From: Streptomyces chromofuscus
GTDB lineage: Bacteria > Actinomycetota > Actinomycetes > Streptomycetales > Streptomycetaceae
Assembly: GCF_015160875.1 (NCBI RefSeq)
Contig: NZ_CP063374.1
Location: 558,001 to 622,000 of the forward strand
Direction: 5' to 3'
Length of the DNA: 64,000 nucleotides
The notes under the pieces were generated by a model. The model was not told where the DNA came from and ran no database searches. It saw only the letters and a program-made list of their open reading frames with translations. Both the position numbers and the translations under genes were made by a program. Shown in pieces: positions 43,472 to 53,254 of this stretch (the stretch's first letter is position 1; each line of letters starts with the position of its first letter).

Positions 43472-45004
43472 TCAGATGTCCCGCTGTTCCAGCGGCCGTA
43501 CCGCCGGGCCCTGGACGACCTCGCCGTCGGGGGCGAAGCGGGAGCCGTGGCAGGGGCACTCCCAGGCCTGCTCGGCACGGTTGAACGACACCAGGCAGCC
43601 CAGATGGGTGCAGCGCGCGGACACCGCGTGCAGGCGACCGTCCTCGTCGCGGTGAACCGCGCAGCGCCGGCCATCGACGTGCATGACGGCGCCGTCGCCG
43701 GGGGCGAGGTCGTCCGGACCCGGTCGGGTCAGGCCCGGCAGCCGGTCGCCGATGAAGTGCCGTGCGACCTTGGCCTGGTGACGGATGAACTGGCCGCCCT
43801 CGCGCACCACGGGCGCGATGCGGCGCGGGTCGTACAACTCGCTCCACGGCGGCGCCTCGCGCCCGGTGATCTCGTCGCAGAGCAGCCGGCCGGCCATGAT
43901 GCTGCCGCTCATGCCCCAGCCGCCGAAGCCGGTGGCGACGTAGGTGTGACGGCTCCCGGGGTGCAGCGGGCCGACCAGCGGCACGTGGTCGGTGGATTCG
44001 TTGTCCTGGGTGGCCCACTGGTGGCTCAGGCGCAGCGGGCCGAAGTGGCGTTCGGCCCAGCTGGTGAGCGTCGCGAAGAGCTCCTCGGTGTCCTCGCCGC
44101 TGCCGGGAGTGAAGTGCTCGCCGGTGATGATGAGCAGCCGTTTCCCGTCGGCGTACGGTGCCGTGCGCACCGAGCGGGTGTTGTGCTCGGGCGTGATGTA
44201 CATACCCTGGGGCGCCTTGACGGCGTCGACGGGAGCGGCGATCACCAGCTCCCGGCGGGGCGAGAGGCGGGTGAAGAGCAGGGCGCGGTCGAAGACCGGG
44301 TAGTGCGTGGCGACGACGACCGCCCGGGCGGTCACCCGGGTGCCCTCCTCCGTGGTCAGCACGCACGGCTCGCCCTCGGTGAGCCCGACGACGCGCGTCC
44401 CCTCGTACAGGTGCCCTCCCCCGGCGCGGATCGCGTCGGCCAGCGCCAGCAGGTACTTGCGCGGGTGGAACTGGGCCTGGTCCGCGACCCGGACCGCCCC
44501 CGCCACGGGGAACGGCAGGTCCGTCTCCGTGAGGAACTCGGCGGTCAGGCCCGCCTCCTTGGCGGCCTCCGCCTCGGCCCGCAGTTCGGGGATGCGGCGG
44601 CGGCCCAGCGCGAACGTGTAGGAGGCGGTGTCCTCCCATTCGCAGTCGATGCCCAGCTCGTGGACGATCTCGGCGGCGTGGTGGATGGCCTCCGTCTGCG
44701 AGCGCGCGTACAGGCGCGCCCCGTCCTTGCCGCGCGTGCGGCGCAGCCGGTCGTAGATGAGGGTGTGCTGAGCGCTGATCTTGGCGGTGGTGTGGCCGGT
44801 GACGCCGGCGGCGATCCGGTCGGCCTCCAGCACGGCGACTCCGTGTCCGCGCCGGGTCAGTTCCCATGCCGTGCTGAGCCCGGCCATGCCGCCGCCGACG
44901 ACGGCGACGTCGACCGTGACGTCGTCGGCGGGCGGCGGTGCCGGGTCACCGGGCGGGAGGGTGTCGAGCCAGTACGACGCGTGGAGTGCTGCCTGCTCGG
45001 TCAT
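43472..45004 (-). CDS. FAD-dependent oxidoreductase fused to a Rieske domain
   Basis: A 510-residue two-domain protein. The first ~400 residues are a D-amino-acid-oxidase-like flavoprotein (VAVVGGGMAGLSTAWELTRR at residue ~32, GFGGWGMSGSIMAGRLL near 380). The C-terminal ~90 residues are a Rieske 2Fe-2S domain with CTHLGC and CPCHGS ligand loops. This fusion occurs in actinobacteria, possibly oxidising glycine-betaine-like or amine substrates. I use ATG 45004; an ATG 33 bases upstream adds a non-family N-terminus. Confidence 0.93.
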   Translation of the reverse strand: MTEQAALHASYWLDTLPPGDPAPPPADDVTVDVAVVGGGMAGLSTAWELTRRGHGVAVLEADRIAAGVTGHTTAKISAQHTLIYDRLRRTRGKDGARLYARSQTEAIHHAAEIVHELGIDCEWEDTASYTFALGRRRIPELRAEAEAAKEAGLTAEFLTETDLPFPVAGAVRVADQAQFHPRKYLLALADAIRAGGGHLYEGTRVVGLTEGEPCVLTTEEGTRVTARAVVVATHYPVFDRALLFTRLSPRRELVIAAPVDAVKAPQGMYITPEHNTRSVRTAPYADGKRLLIITGEHFTPGSGEDTEELFATLTSWAERHFGPLRLSHQWATQDNESTDHVPLVGPLHPGSRHTYVATGFGGWGMSGSIMAGRLLCDEITGREAPPWSELYDPRRIAPVVREGGQFIRHQAKVARHFIGDRLPGLTRPGPDDLAPGDGAVMHVDGRRCAVHRDEDGRLHAVSARCTHLGCLVSFNRAEQAWECPCHGSRFAPDGEVVQGPAVRPLEQRDI

Positions 45005-45147
45005 GGCCGACGAGTTCCCGTGGCGGTTGCCGGTCACACGGAGCTGTCCGTGTGAGGTGCCGGTGCCTCCTCGGGGCGGGCCGCCGGTGCCGGTTCGCGC
45101 AGTTCAGGGACTCGCGGGGTTTCCCGCGGGCTTCCCGCCGTGACTCC

Positions 45148-45783
45148 TCACAGGCGCCGCAGCCGCCACACGTTGTCCTCCCGGAACCCTTCCACCCCCT
45201 CGGGTGAGACGCTCGTCCGCCGTACGGTCTCCGCCGTCTTCACGGTCCAGCTACCCTCGGGCAGCGCCAGTTCGGCCAGGACGCTCTCCCGGGTCGGGAA
45301 GACGGCCTCGAAGGGCGGCTCCGTCTGCCACGACGGCCAGCCGGCGTGCATCACGATCAGCAGCGTGCCGTGGTCGGCGACGGCCTCGGCGGCGCGTCGC
45401 AGCACCCCCTGCTGGTCGAGGCCCACCGGGGACTGCAGGTACTGGGCGTTCACCAGGTCGAAGGCGCCCTTGGGGAAGGTGCGGCCGAGCTCGTGCCGTT
45501 CCCAGGCGGTGCGGTCGCCGACCCCGGCGTCGGCGGCGTGCAGCGCGGCCCGTTCCAGCGCGGTGGACGAGATGTCGACACCGGTGACCCGCCAGCCCCG
45601 GGACGCCAGCCACACCGCGTCGGCACCCTCCCCGCAGCCGAGGTCGAGGGCGGTACCGGGCTCCAGGTCGGCCGCCTCGCGTACGAGCAGGGCGTTGGGG
45701 CGGCCGCTCCACACACGGTCGGTGTCGCGGTAGCGGGCCTCCCAGAAGGCGGCGGGCTCGGTGGGTGCGGGAAGTTCGGTCAT
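45148..45783 (-). CDS. Class I SAM-dependent methyltransferase
   Basis: A 211-residue methyltransferase. FWEARYRDTDRVWSGRPNAL precedes motif I, TALDLGCGEGADAVWLASRG, with ITGVDISSTALE-like motif II (VTGVDISSTALERAA). This pattern is common in tellurite/thiopurine-type methyltransferases. Its ATG is preceded by GAGGAGAGGCC. It is divergent from the small kinase gene. Substrate unknown. Confidence 0.9.
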   Translation of the reverse strand: MTELPAPTEPAAFWEARYRDTDRVWSGRPNALLVREAADLEPGTALDLGCGEGADAVWLASRGWRVTGVDISSTALERAALHAADAGVGDRTAWERHELGRTFPKGAFDLVNAQYLQSPVGLDQQGVLRRAAEAVADHGTLLIVMHAGWPSWQTEPPFEAVFPTRESVLAELALPEGSWTVKTAETVRRTSVSPEGVEGFREDNVWRLRRL

Positions 45784-45901
45784 GGCCTCTCCTCGGGCGC
45801 TGTCGGGGCCGGTGCGGCGTCCTGGGACCGAGCCTCACCCGGCCGGGACTCCAGGACAAATGCCTTTGCCGATACCGCAAGTCGGCGGTTCCGCGCTGTC
45901 G

Positions 45902-45907
45902 TACGGT
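45902..45907 (+). promoter_or_regulatory. Candidate -10 box for a leaderless transcript
   Basis: TACGGT ends six bases before the GTG at 45914, matching the TAnnnT spacing seen in leaderless actinobacterial genes. No ribosome site precedes that GTG. Confidence 0.4.
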
Positions 45908-45913
45908 GGGGCC

Positions 45914-46780
45914 GTGCACGGAAGCGACCAGGGGCCCGAGGGCGCGGCGGCCCGCTTCACCGGGCGGGCGGTGACCGGCCTGCGGCCGCTGTCCGGCACG
46001 CTCGTCGAGGCGATCCTCGACGACGGCCGGGTGGTGATGGTGAAACGCCATGACGCGCCGGGCGGGGTGGGGGCAGAGGCGGCGGGCCTGCGGTGGCTCG
46101 GTGCCGCGGGCACGGTGCGGGTTCCGGCCGTGCACGGCCATGACGGGCGCTGGCTGGTGACCGACCGGGTGCCGGAGGGCCGGCCCGACGGACGCACGGC
46201 CTCGCGGTTCGGGCGGGACCTGGCCGCGCTGCACGCCTGCGGGGCCGAGGCGTTCGGGGCCGCGCCGCCGGGCGGACCGCGCGACGCCTCGATCGGGCTC
46301 GCTCCCCTGCGCAACGTGCCCGGCACCGACTGGCCCGGCTGGTACGCCGAGCACCGCGTGCTGCCGTACCTGCGCGCCGCCGTGGACGACGGCACGCTCC
46401 GCGCCGGGGAGGCGAGCGTCGTCGAGCGGGTCTGCGAGCGGCTCCCGGAGCTCGCCGGGCCCCCCGAGCCGCCCGCCCGGCTGCACGGCGACCTGTGGAA
46501 CGGCAACGTGCTGTGGGGCGCCGACGGGCACGCCTGGCTCATCGACCCGGCCGCGCACGGCGGGCACCGCGAGACCGACCTCGCCATGCTGCGTCTGTTC
46601 GGCTGTCCCCACCTGGACGAGGTGCTCGACGGCTACCAGGAGGCCGCCCCGCTCGCCGACGGCTGGCGCGAACGGGTCCCGCTGCACCAGCTCTTCCCGC
46701 TGCTCGTGCACGCCGTGCTGTTCGGCCGGTCCTACGCCGAGCAGGCGGTCGGGGCGGCGCGGGCGGCGCTGGCCCGCTGA
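45914..46780 (+). CDS. Aminoglycoside phosphotransferase/fructosamine-kinase-like protein
   Basis: A 288-residue small-molecule kinase. ARLHGDLWNGNVLWGADGHAW with LIDPAAHGGHRETDLAML contains the catalytic HGDxxxxN loop and the metal-binding IDP motif, nearer fructosamine-3-kinases than aminoglycoside kinases. The N-lobe has VMVKRHDAPGG with the ATP-binding lysine. Fructosamine kinases repair glycated proteins; that role is inferred by family only. The start GTG 45914 is chosen because the -10-like TACGGT fits a leaderless transcript. Confidence 0.85.
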   Translation: MHGSDQGPEGAAARFTGRAVTGLRPLSGTLVEAILDDGRVVMVKRHDAPGGVGAEAAGLRWLGAAGTVRVPAVHGHDGRWLVTDRVPEGRPDGRTASRFGRDLAALHACGAEAFGAAPPGGPRDASIGLAPLRNVPGTDWPGWYAEHRVLPYLRAAVDDGTLRAGEASVVERVCERLPELAGPPEPPARLHGDLWNGNVLWGADGHAWLIDPAAHGGHRETDLAMLRLFGCPHLDEVLDGYQEAAPLADGWRERVPLHQLFPLLVHAVLFGRSYAEQAVGAARAALAR

Positions 46781-46853
46781 GTCACGGGCCCGCGGGCTGT
46801 CCCGGGCGGCGCCCGGGATACAGTGCCCGCCTCGACCGGGAGGAGACACGGCG

Positions 46854-47525
46854 GTGCTGGTGGGGGCGGGGAACGCGTGGCGGGGGCTGGTCCACGCGGC
46901 GGTGGTGGCAGGGCTGCTGACGGGATGTGGGGGCGGGCCGGCGGAGGGCGACGCCGAGGCGGCGGCGAGCACATCGGCCGCCGCGGACCCGGCGACCGCG
47001 ACCCCGGCGTCCGGCGAGGCCGAGAGCGGCGGCACGATCGGGACGGTGGGATCGGCCTGCGAGCTGCCCGTCACCTTCGACATCGCCGCGCGCTGGGAGG
47101 CGGAGTCGGTCGCCGTCGCGCAGGACGCGCCGAAGGAGCTCGCCGACCTGGTGTGGCGGCAGGGACCGGTGACCGCGGCCTGCGAGGTGGACGCCAAGCC
47201 CGCCGGCCACATCGGCTTCCTGCGGGTCTTCACGGGCGAGCCGGGCGACACCGACACGCGTGCCGTACTGGAGGCGTTCCTGGCCGCCGACAAGGGCGTC
47301 GGCGAGGAGACGTACCAGCCGTTCGCGACGGGTGACCTCCACGGCACCGAGGTCGAGTACCTGTACGACAGCGAGCTGACGGACGGGACCAAGACGGAGC
47401 GCGCCCTCGCGGTGACCACGCCGGACGGCCCGGTCGTCCTGCACCTCGGCGGGCTGGACACGGCGGAGCACCAGGCGATGCTTCCGGCGTACGAGCTCGC
47501 GAAACGCACGTTGCGGACGTCCTGA
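46854..47525 (+). CDS. Lipoprotein of unknown function
   Basis: A 223-residue lipoprotein. GLVHAAVVAGLLTGCGGGPA has the LTGC lipobox (Cys25), followed by an Ala/Thr/Ser linker and a soluble domain beginning SACELPVTFDIAARWEAESV. This resembles actinobacterial lipoproteins of about 220 residues that precede or follow sensor genes. GGGAGGAGACACGGCG precedes the GTG start. No enzyme motif is visible. Confidence 0.82.
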   Translation: MLVGAGNAWRGLVHAAVVAGLLTGCGGGPAEGDAEAAASTSAAADPATATPASGEAESGGTIGTVGSACELPVTFDIAARWEAESVAVAQDAPKELADLVWRQGPVTAACEVDAKPAGHIGFLRVFTGEPGDTDTRAVLEAFLAADKGVGEETYQPFATGDLHGTEVEYLYDSELTDGTKTERALAVTTPDGPVVLHLGGLDTAEHQAMLPAYELAKRTLRTS

Positions 47526-47712
47526 GGCGCTCCGGGCAGCCGCTCGGAATCCGGTCCACCGTCCGGCGGACCCGCGCTGTCCGGGCCGCTCCTCCGCGCC
47601 GGACCCTCGCGTGCGGCCCCGGACTCATGCCCGCCCGGGTGCGCCCGAGGGCCGTCGAGGCGCATCCTTGCTGTGTCGCCTGCGCCACGCGCGCAGGGAC
47701 GAGGTAGGGCCG

Positions 47713-50226
47713 ATGACTGGGAGCGCCGAGGGCGGTAACGCGACACCCGGCGGGCCGGCAGCGCTGCTGGCCGACGCCGCGGGCCGAGCGGTCCGCGCCG
47801 CCGACGGCCGCGCCGCGGGCGTCTATCTCCCCTCCGGCTCTCCCGGTGTGCTGCGCCTGGCCGTCCTCGTGGGCCTGCCCGTTCGACTGTACCGGCCCTG
47901 GTGGCGGCTGCACGCGGACCGCCGGTTCCCGGTCTCGGACGCCTACCGGCTCGGCGTGACGGTGATGCTGCCGAACACCACCGAGAGCATGCGCCGCTAT
48001 CCGCAGTTCGCGGCCGCGCTGCCGTACGCCGTGGGAACGATCAACGTGCCCGTCATGGGGAAGTCCGCGCCGTGCGGCGTCCTGACCGTGCTGGTGCCGC
48101 CGGTGTGCGACGTCGGCGAACTGCTGACCCAGAAGGACCGGCTGGCCGCCATCGCCGATGAGCTGGGGGTCGCCATGCGGCGGCTGGACGCCGCGGGAGT
48201 GCCGCTCGCCTGGGACGACGAGCCGCTGTGCCTGCGTCCGCCCGGGACGCGTCCGACGGCGGGAGGGATCGGCCGTTTCGACTGGCACCCGGCGACCGAC
48301 GTCGTCACGGTGGACGACAGCGCGCGCGTTTTGATGCGGCTGACCGCCGGGGAACAGCCGTGCAGTGCGGACGCGCTGGTCCGGGCCGTGGCCGCCGAGG
48401 ACGCGGACCGGCTCGTGGAACTGCTGCAGGAGGCGGCCCGGGGCAAACAGCCGTCCGGGCCGTTGCACCTGCGGACCGCCGAGGGCGCGCCCCGGCTGGT
48501 GGAGCTGTGGTGTCCGCAGGCCGCCTTCCCCGATCCGGACCAACCGGTCGGCGGGATCGTGCTGGACACGGGCTCGGTGGCCGGCGCGGCCGCCGACCAG
48601 TTGCCCCAGGGAGTGTTCTGCCTGGACCGGCTGGGCCTGATCGTGTACGCCAATCAGCGCGCCGCCGAACTGCTGGCCGAGCCTCGGGCGCGGTTCCTCG
48701 GGCAGGCGCTGTGGGAGGGCGTGCCGTGGCTGGGCCAGCCGGCGTGCGAGGACCATCTGCGGGCGGCGCTGCTGTCGCCCGAGCCCGTGCACTTCCGCGT
48801 CCGACGGCCACCGCCGGGCGAACGGGCCTGCGAGACCCGGGACGTGGAGCCGTACGACGGTGACTGGCTGTCCCTCTCCGTCCACCCCGGCCCCGACCTG
48901 CTGACCTGCGTCATCGCCCCTGCCCCGCGCGGCTCGCGGGACCCGGTCGCACCCGAGCCGGCGGCCGACGCCGCCGCTGACGACGTGGCGGCGAGGTCAC
49001 TGGTGCACCGGCCGATCGCCCTCGCCATCGCGCTGACCGAGGCGACCACGGCCCGGCAGGTCTCCGCCGTGGTGATGCAGGAAGTGCTGCCCGCGTTCGG
49101 CGGCCGCCGCCTCGCCATCTACCTGCTCCAGGAGCGGCACCTGTACCTGGCCTGGGAGACCGGCTTCCCACCGGGGTTCCTCGCACCCTTCGAAGGCGTG
49201 GGCCTCGACGCCCGGCTACCCGGTGTGGAGACGCTGACCACCGGCCGTCCGCTGTTCTTCGACTCGATGCGGCAGCTGGCGGACACCTACCCCGGCATCC
49301 CGCTGGACGCCGTCGAGGGCGCCCGCGCCTTCCTGCCGCTGATCGCGTCCGGGCGCCCGATCGGTTCCTGCATCCTCGGCTTCGACCGCCCCCGCAGCTT
49401 CAGCACCGAGGAACGCACAGTCCTCACCGCGCTCGCCGGGCTGGTCGCGCACGCCATGGAGAAGGCACAGCGCTACGAGACCGAGGCGGCGCTCGCCCGC
49501 GGTCTGCAACGTGCGCTGCTCCCCCGGCGGCTGCCGGTCCATCCCCGGGTGGAGACGGCGGGCCGGTACCTGCCGGGAACGCAGGGCATGGACGTCGGGG
49601 GCGACTGGTACGACGTCGTCGAGGCCGGGGACGGGCTCGCCCTGGTGATCGGCGACGTGCAGGGGCACGGGGTGCAGGCCGCGGCCACCATGGGTCAGCT
49701 GCGCAGCGCGGTCCGCGCGTTCGCGCTCGACGACCGGCCGCCGGACGAGGTGATGAGCGGCACCAACCACCTGCTCATCGATCTCGACCCCGGCCAGTTC
49801 GCGACCTGCTGCTACGTCCGTCTCGACCCGGTCACCGGGCTGGCCATGGTGGCCCGCGCGGGGCATCCGCCGCCGCTGCTGCGCCGGCCCGGCGGCCGCA
49901 CGCTCGTGCTGGACCTTCCCGGCGGCGTGGTGCTCGGGGTCGATCCGCTCGCCCAGTACCCGGTGAGCCAGTTGGTGATGGACCCCGGTGCCGTGCTGGC
50001 GCTGTACACGGACGGGCTCGTCGAGCGGGCCGGCTGCGACATCGACGAGGGGATCAGCGCGCTGCGGACGGCGCTGGCCAAGGCCGGTGCCACGTCGGGC
50101 CTACCGGGCGGCCGCTCCCTGCTGACCGTGGCCGACCGGCTGACGGCGACCGCCCGGCGCGCCTCGAACCGGCCCGACGACATCGCGCTGCTCCTCGCCG
50201 CCCGCCGGACCGCAACGGTGGGCTGA
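47713..50226 (+). CDS. PP2C-family phosphatase with PAS/GAF sensors
   Basis: An 837-residue SpoIIE-like phosphatase. There is a variable N-terminal sensor of about 170 residues, a PAS-like middle region (VFCLDRLGLIVYANQRAAEL) and a GAF domain near residues 430-590. The PP2C domain begins with ALARGLQRALLPRRLP and includes GMDVGGDWYDVV and LVIGDVQGHGVQAAATMGQL, carrying the metal-binding aspartates. Such proteins act in partner-switching control of anti-sigma factors. No kinase or anti-sigma antagonist sits beside it. It precedes a second PP2C gene by 95 bases on the same strand. Confidence 0.92.
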   Translation: MTGSAEGGNATPGGPAALLADAAGRAVRAADGRAAGVYLPSGSPGVLRLAVLVGLPVRLYRPWWRLHADRRFPVSDAYRLGVTVMLPNTTESMRRYPQFAAALPYAVGTINVPVMGKSAPCGVLTVLVPPVCDVGELLTQKDRLAAIADELGVAMRRLDAAGVPLAWDDEPLCLRPPGTRPTAGGIGRFDWHPATDVVTVDDSARVLMRLTAGEQPCSADALVRAVAAEDADRLVELLQEAARGKQPSGPLHLRTAEGAPRLVELWCPQAAFPDPDQPVGGIVLDTGSVAGAAADQLPQGVFCLDRLGLIVYANQRAAELLAEPRARFLGQALWEGVPWLGQPACEDHLRAALLSPEPVHFRVRRPPPGERACETRDVEPYDGDWLSLSVHPGPDLLTCVIAPAPRGSRDPVAPEPAADAAADDVAARSLVHRPIALAIALTEATTARQVSAVVMQEVLPAFGGRRLAIYLLQERHLYLAWETGFPPGFLAPFEGVGLDARLPGVETLTTGRPLFFDSMRQLADTYPGIPLDAVEGARAFLPLIASGRPIGSCILGFDRPRSFSTEERTVLTALAGLVAHAMEKAQRYETEAALARGLQRALLPRRLPVHPRVETAGRYLPGTQGMDVGGDWYDVVEAGDGLALVIGDVQGHGVQAAATMGQLRSAVRAFALDDRPPDEVMSGTNHLLIDLDPGQFATCCYVRLDPVTGLAMVARAGHPPPLLRRPGGRTLVLDLPGGVVLGVDPLAQYPVSQLVMDPGAVLALYTDGLVERAGCDIDEGISALRTALAKAGATSGLPGGRSLLTVADRLTATARRASNRPDDIALLLAARRTATVG

Positions 50227-50320
50227 GCACCGTGCGCCGGCGCCCTCACAGGTCGCGCCCGCCACACCGCAGGGCGTGACTTCCCTCGCCTCCCCGGGCT
50301 CGGCAGTGTAGACAGGGCAC

Positions 50321-53113
50321 ATGGTCCGGCAATTGGGCCGATCCCGGACTCGGCCCACCCGTCCCCCCGCTCCAGCGCCCGCCGCAGGCACGCCTGCCCC
50401 CGGGCTGAGCACGCAACGGTCGCGGTCGGCCGCAGGCGGTGGGCCGGACGGACGGCGGGGTGACCGGCCGTGGCGAAATCCCGCCGCGGCGGTGCGCTCC
50501 GCGCTCAGCGGGCGCAGCGTGGCCGGGCAGGTGTTCGTCTTCCAGGTCGTGATCGTCCTCCTGCTGGTCGTGGTGGCCGTGGTCGCCCTGGTCCTGCAGA
50601 GCCGCTACGACAGCACGATGGAGGCCCGCAACCGGTCCCTGGCGGTCGCCGAGACGTTCGCCAACGCGCCGGGCACCCGGGCGGCACTGGCCGCGCCCGA
50701 CCCCACGGCCATCCTCCAGCCACGGGCCGAGGCGGCCCGGAAGGCGGCGAAGGTCGACTTCATCGTCGTGATGAACACCGACGGCATCCGGTACACGCAC
50801 CCCATCCCGGACCGGATCGGCAAGCAGTTCGTCGGCTCGCTGGGGCCCGCGCTGGCCGGCAGCAGCGTCGTCGAGGAGATCGAGGGGACGATCGGGCAGC
50901 TGGTGCAGGCCGTGGTGCCGGTCAAGGCGCCCGACGGCAGGGTGGTCGGCCTGGTGTCGGCCGGCATCACCACCGAGCACGTGGGCGGCGCGGCCAACCG
51001 GCAGATGCCGCTGGTGCTGTTCACCGCGGCGGGCGCGCTGGTCCTGGCCACGGCGGGCACGGCGCTGGTGAGCCGACGGCTGCTGCGCCAGACCCGGGGC
51101 CTCGGGCCGCGTGAGATGACCCGGATGTACGAGCACCACGACGCGGTGCTGCACGCCGTTCGGGAGGGCGTGCTCATCGTCGGCGCCGACGGCGACCTGC
51201 TGCTCGCCAACGACGAGGCCCGCCGGCTGCTCGGCCTGCCGGACGACGCCGAGGGCCGCCGCGTCGACGACCTCGGACTGCCGGCGGACACCGCAGAGCT
51301 GCTGAGCTCCGGGCGGGTCGTCACGGACGAGGTGCGACTGGTCAAGGACCGGCTGCTGGCGGTCAACCAGCGGCGCACCCATCTGCGCGGCGGCCCGCAC
51401 GGCAGCGTGGCGACCCTGCGCGACTCGACCGAACTGCGGGCCCTGTCCGGCCGGGCCGAGGTGGCGCGGGAACGCCTCGACATGCTGTACGCGGCCGGCG
51501 CGGGCATCGGCACCAGCCTGGACGTGACCCGTACCGCCGAGGAACTGGCGGAGCTGGCGGTGCCCCGGTTCGCGGACTTCGTGACCGTGGACCTGTTCGA
51601 GGCCGTGCTGAGCGGCGAGCAGCCGGAGTCCCGGACCGATCTGCGCCGCACGGCCCTGGCGGGCGTGCACAAGGACCCGCCGCTGTATCCGGTGGGCCGG
51701 CGGATCCGGTTCGTCAACACCTCGCCGCAGGCCCGCAGCCTGCTCGCCGGGCGGGCGACCCTCGAGCCCCGCCTGCGGGACGCGCCGGGCTGGCAGGCGC
51801 AGGACGTCGACCTCACCTCGCAGGCCCTGGACTACGGGATCCACTCGCTGATCACCGCTCCCCTGCGGGCGGGCTCCCTGATCCTCGGGATGGTCACCTT
51901 CTGGCGTTCCGACAACGCCGAGCCCTTCGACACGGAGGACCTGGCACTGGCCGAGGAACTGGTCGCGCGGGCCGCCGTGTCCATCGACAACTCCCGCCGC
52001 TACACACGCGAGCACACCATGGCGGTGACGCTGCAGCGCAGTCTGCTGCCGCGCAGGCTGCCCGAGCAGAGCGCCCTGGAGATCGCGTACCGGTATCTGC
52101 CGGCGCAGGCCGGGGTCGGCGGCGACTGGTTCGACGTACTGCCGCTGTCCGGCGCCCGGGTCGCCCTGGTCGTGGGGGACGTGGTGGGGCACGGCCTGCA
52201 CGCCGCGGCCACGATGGGCCGGCTGCGCACGGCGGTGCACAACTTCTCCTCCCTGGACCCCGCGCCCGACGAGCTGCTCGGACTGCTCGACGAACTGGTC
52301 GCCCGGATCGACCAGGACGAGGAGGCCGAAGGCGGCAGCGCGCCCGTCACGGGCGCCACCTGTCTGTACGCGATCTACGACCCGGTGGTGGGACGCTGCT
52401 CGATCGCCCGGGCCGGGCACCCGCCGCCGGCGCTGGTGAAGCCCGACGGCAGCGTGGAGTTCCCCGACGTGCCCGCCGGTCCCCCGCTGGGCCTGGGCGG
52501 TCTGCCGTTCGAGACGGCCGAGGTGGAGGTGGGGGAGGGCACCCGGCTCGTCCTGTACACCGATGGGCTGGTGGAGGACCGGCAACGGGACATCGACGTG
52601 GGCCTCGACCTGCTGCGCACCGCCCTGGAACAGGCGGGCCCGTCACCGGAGGACACCTGCCGGGCAGTGCTGGCCTCACGGCCGGCGGACCGGCCGAGCG
52701 ACGACATCGCCCTGCTCGTCGCCCGTACCCAGGCCCTGGGTCCGGATCGGGTGGCCGCCTGGGACGTGCCGTCCGATCCGGCGGCCGTCGCCGAGGTACG
52801 CGCCTCGGTGACGCGACGCCTGACCGAGTGGGGCCTCGAGGAGCTGACGTTCACCACCGAACTGATCCTCAGCGAGCTGGTCACCAACGCCATCCGCTAC
52901 GGCGGCACGCCGATCCGGGTGCGGGTGCTGCGCGACCGGAGCCTGATCTGCGAGGTCTTCGACGGCAGCAGCACCGCCCCGCACCTGCGGTACGCGGCGA
53001 TGACCGACGAGGGCGGGCGCGGCCTGTTCCTGGTCGCACAGCTCGCCGAACGCTGGGGCACACGCTACCTGCCCGGCGGCAAGGTGATCTGGGCGGAACA
53101 GCCGCTGCCGTGA
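50321..53113 (+). CDS. Membrane-anchored PP2C phosphatase with sensor, PAS, GAF and kinase-like domain
   Basis: A 930-residue protein. A cytoplasmic N-terminus and first membrane helix (FVFQVVIVLLLVVVAVVALV) precede an extracytoplasmic single-cache-like sensor with VDFIVVMNTDGIRYTHPIPD. A second helix (LVLFTAAGALVLATAGTALV), a PAS domain (VLIVGADGDLLLANDEARRL), a GAF domain and a PP2C domain (VGGDWFDVLPLSG, VVGDVVGHGLHAAATMGRL) follow. It ends in a HATPase domain with ELVTNAIRYG and GGRGLFLVAQLAERWG, the RsbW-type anti-sigma fold. Signal input, phosphatase and anti-sigma kinase thus sit in one chain, controlling a partner-switching pathway. Confidence 0.92.
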   Translation: MVRQLGRSRTRPTRPPAPAPAAGTPAPGLSTQRSRSAAGGGPDGRRGDRPWRNPAAAVRSALSGRSVAGQVFVFQVVIVLLLVVVAVVALVLQSRYDSTMEARNRSLAVAETFANAPGTRAALAAPDPTAILQPRAEAARKAAKVDFIVVMNTDGIRYTHPIPDRIGKQFVGSLGPALAGSSVVEEIEGTIGQLVQAVVPVKAPDGRVVGLVSAGITTEHVGGAANRQMPLVLFTAAGALVLATAGTALVSRRLLRQTRGLGPREMTRMYEHHDAVLHAVREGVLIVGADGDLLLANDEARRLLGLPDDAEGRRVDDLGLPADTAELLSSGRVVTDEVRLVKDRLLAVNQRRTHLRGGPHGSVATLRDSTELRALSGRAEVARERLDMLYAAGAGIGTSLDVTRTAEELAELAVPRFADFVTVDLFEAVLSGEQPESRTDLRRTALAGVHKDPPLYPVGRRIRFVNTSPQARSLLAGRATLEPRLRDAPGWQAQDVDLTSQALDYGIHSLITAPLRAGSLILGMVTFWRSDNAEPFDTEDLALAEELVARAAVSIDNSRRYTREHTMAVTLQRSLLPRRLPEQSALEIAYRYLPAQAGVGGDWFDVLPLSGARVALVVGDVVGHGLHAAATMGRLRTAVHNFSSLDPAPDELLGLLDELVARIDQDEEAEGGSAPVTGATCLYAIYDPVVGRCSIARAGHPPPALVKPDGSVEFPDVPAGPPLGLGGLPFETAEVEVGEGTRLVLYTDGLVEDRQRDIDVGLDLLRTALEQAGPSPEDTCRAVLASRPADRPSDDIALLVARTQALGPDRVAAWDVPSDPAAVAEVRASVTRRLTEWGLEELTFTTELILSELVTNAIRYGGTPIRVRVLRDRSLICEVFDGSSTAPHLRYAAMTDEGGRGLFLVAQLAERWGTRYLPGGKVIWAEQPLP

Positions 53114-53193
53114 GGTGACGCGGGGGAGGAGGGCGCGCCGAGCCCCGGATCCGGCGGGGCAACACGCCACTGGCCGTCAAGGTGCACGGCGAC

Positions 53194-53238
53194 AGCCGTC
53201 CGTCGGCCGACAAAAAGCCACCCCGTCGGCCGACGGCT
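53194..53238 (+). terminator. Hairpin downstream of the PP2C gene
   Basis: AGCCGTCCGTCGGCCGAC (53194-53211) pairs with GTCGGCCGACGGCT (53225-53238) with a 4-base bulge. Each arm also contains the self-palindrome GTCGGCCGAC. It is about 80 bases after the stop. Confidence 0.6.
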
Positions 53239-53254
53239 CGCCCCACACGCACGC

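Noticed and set aside
42786..43674. A large minus-strand frame spanning the CsbD region and the end of the FAD-Rieske gene
   Set aside because: It mixes antisense shadow, the amidohydrolase remnant and other frames; only the remnant pieces have family similarity.
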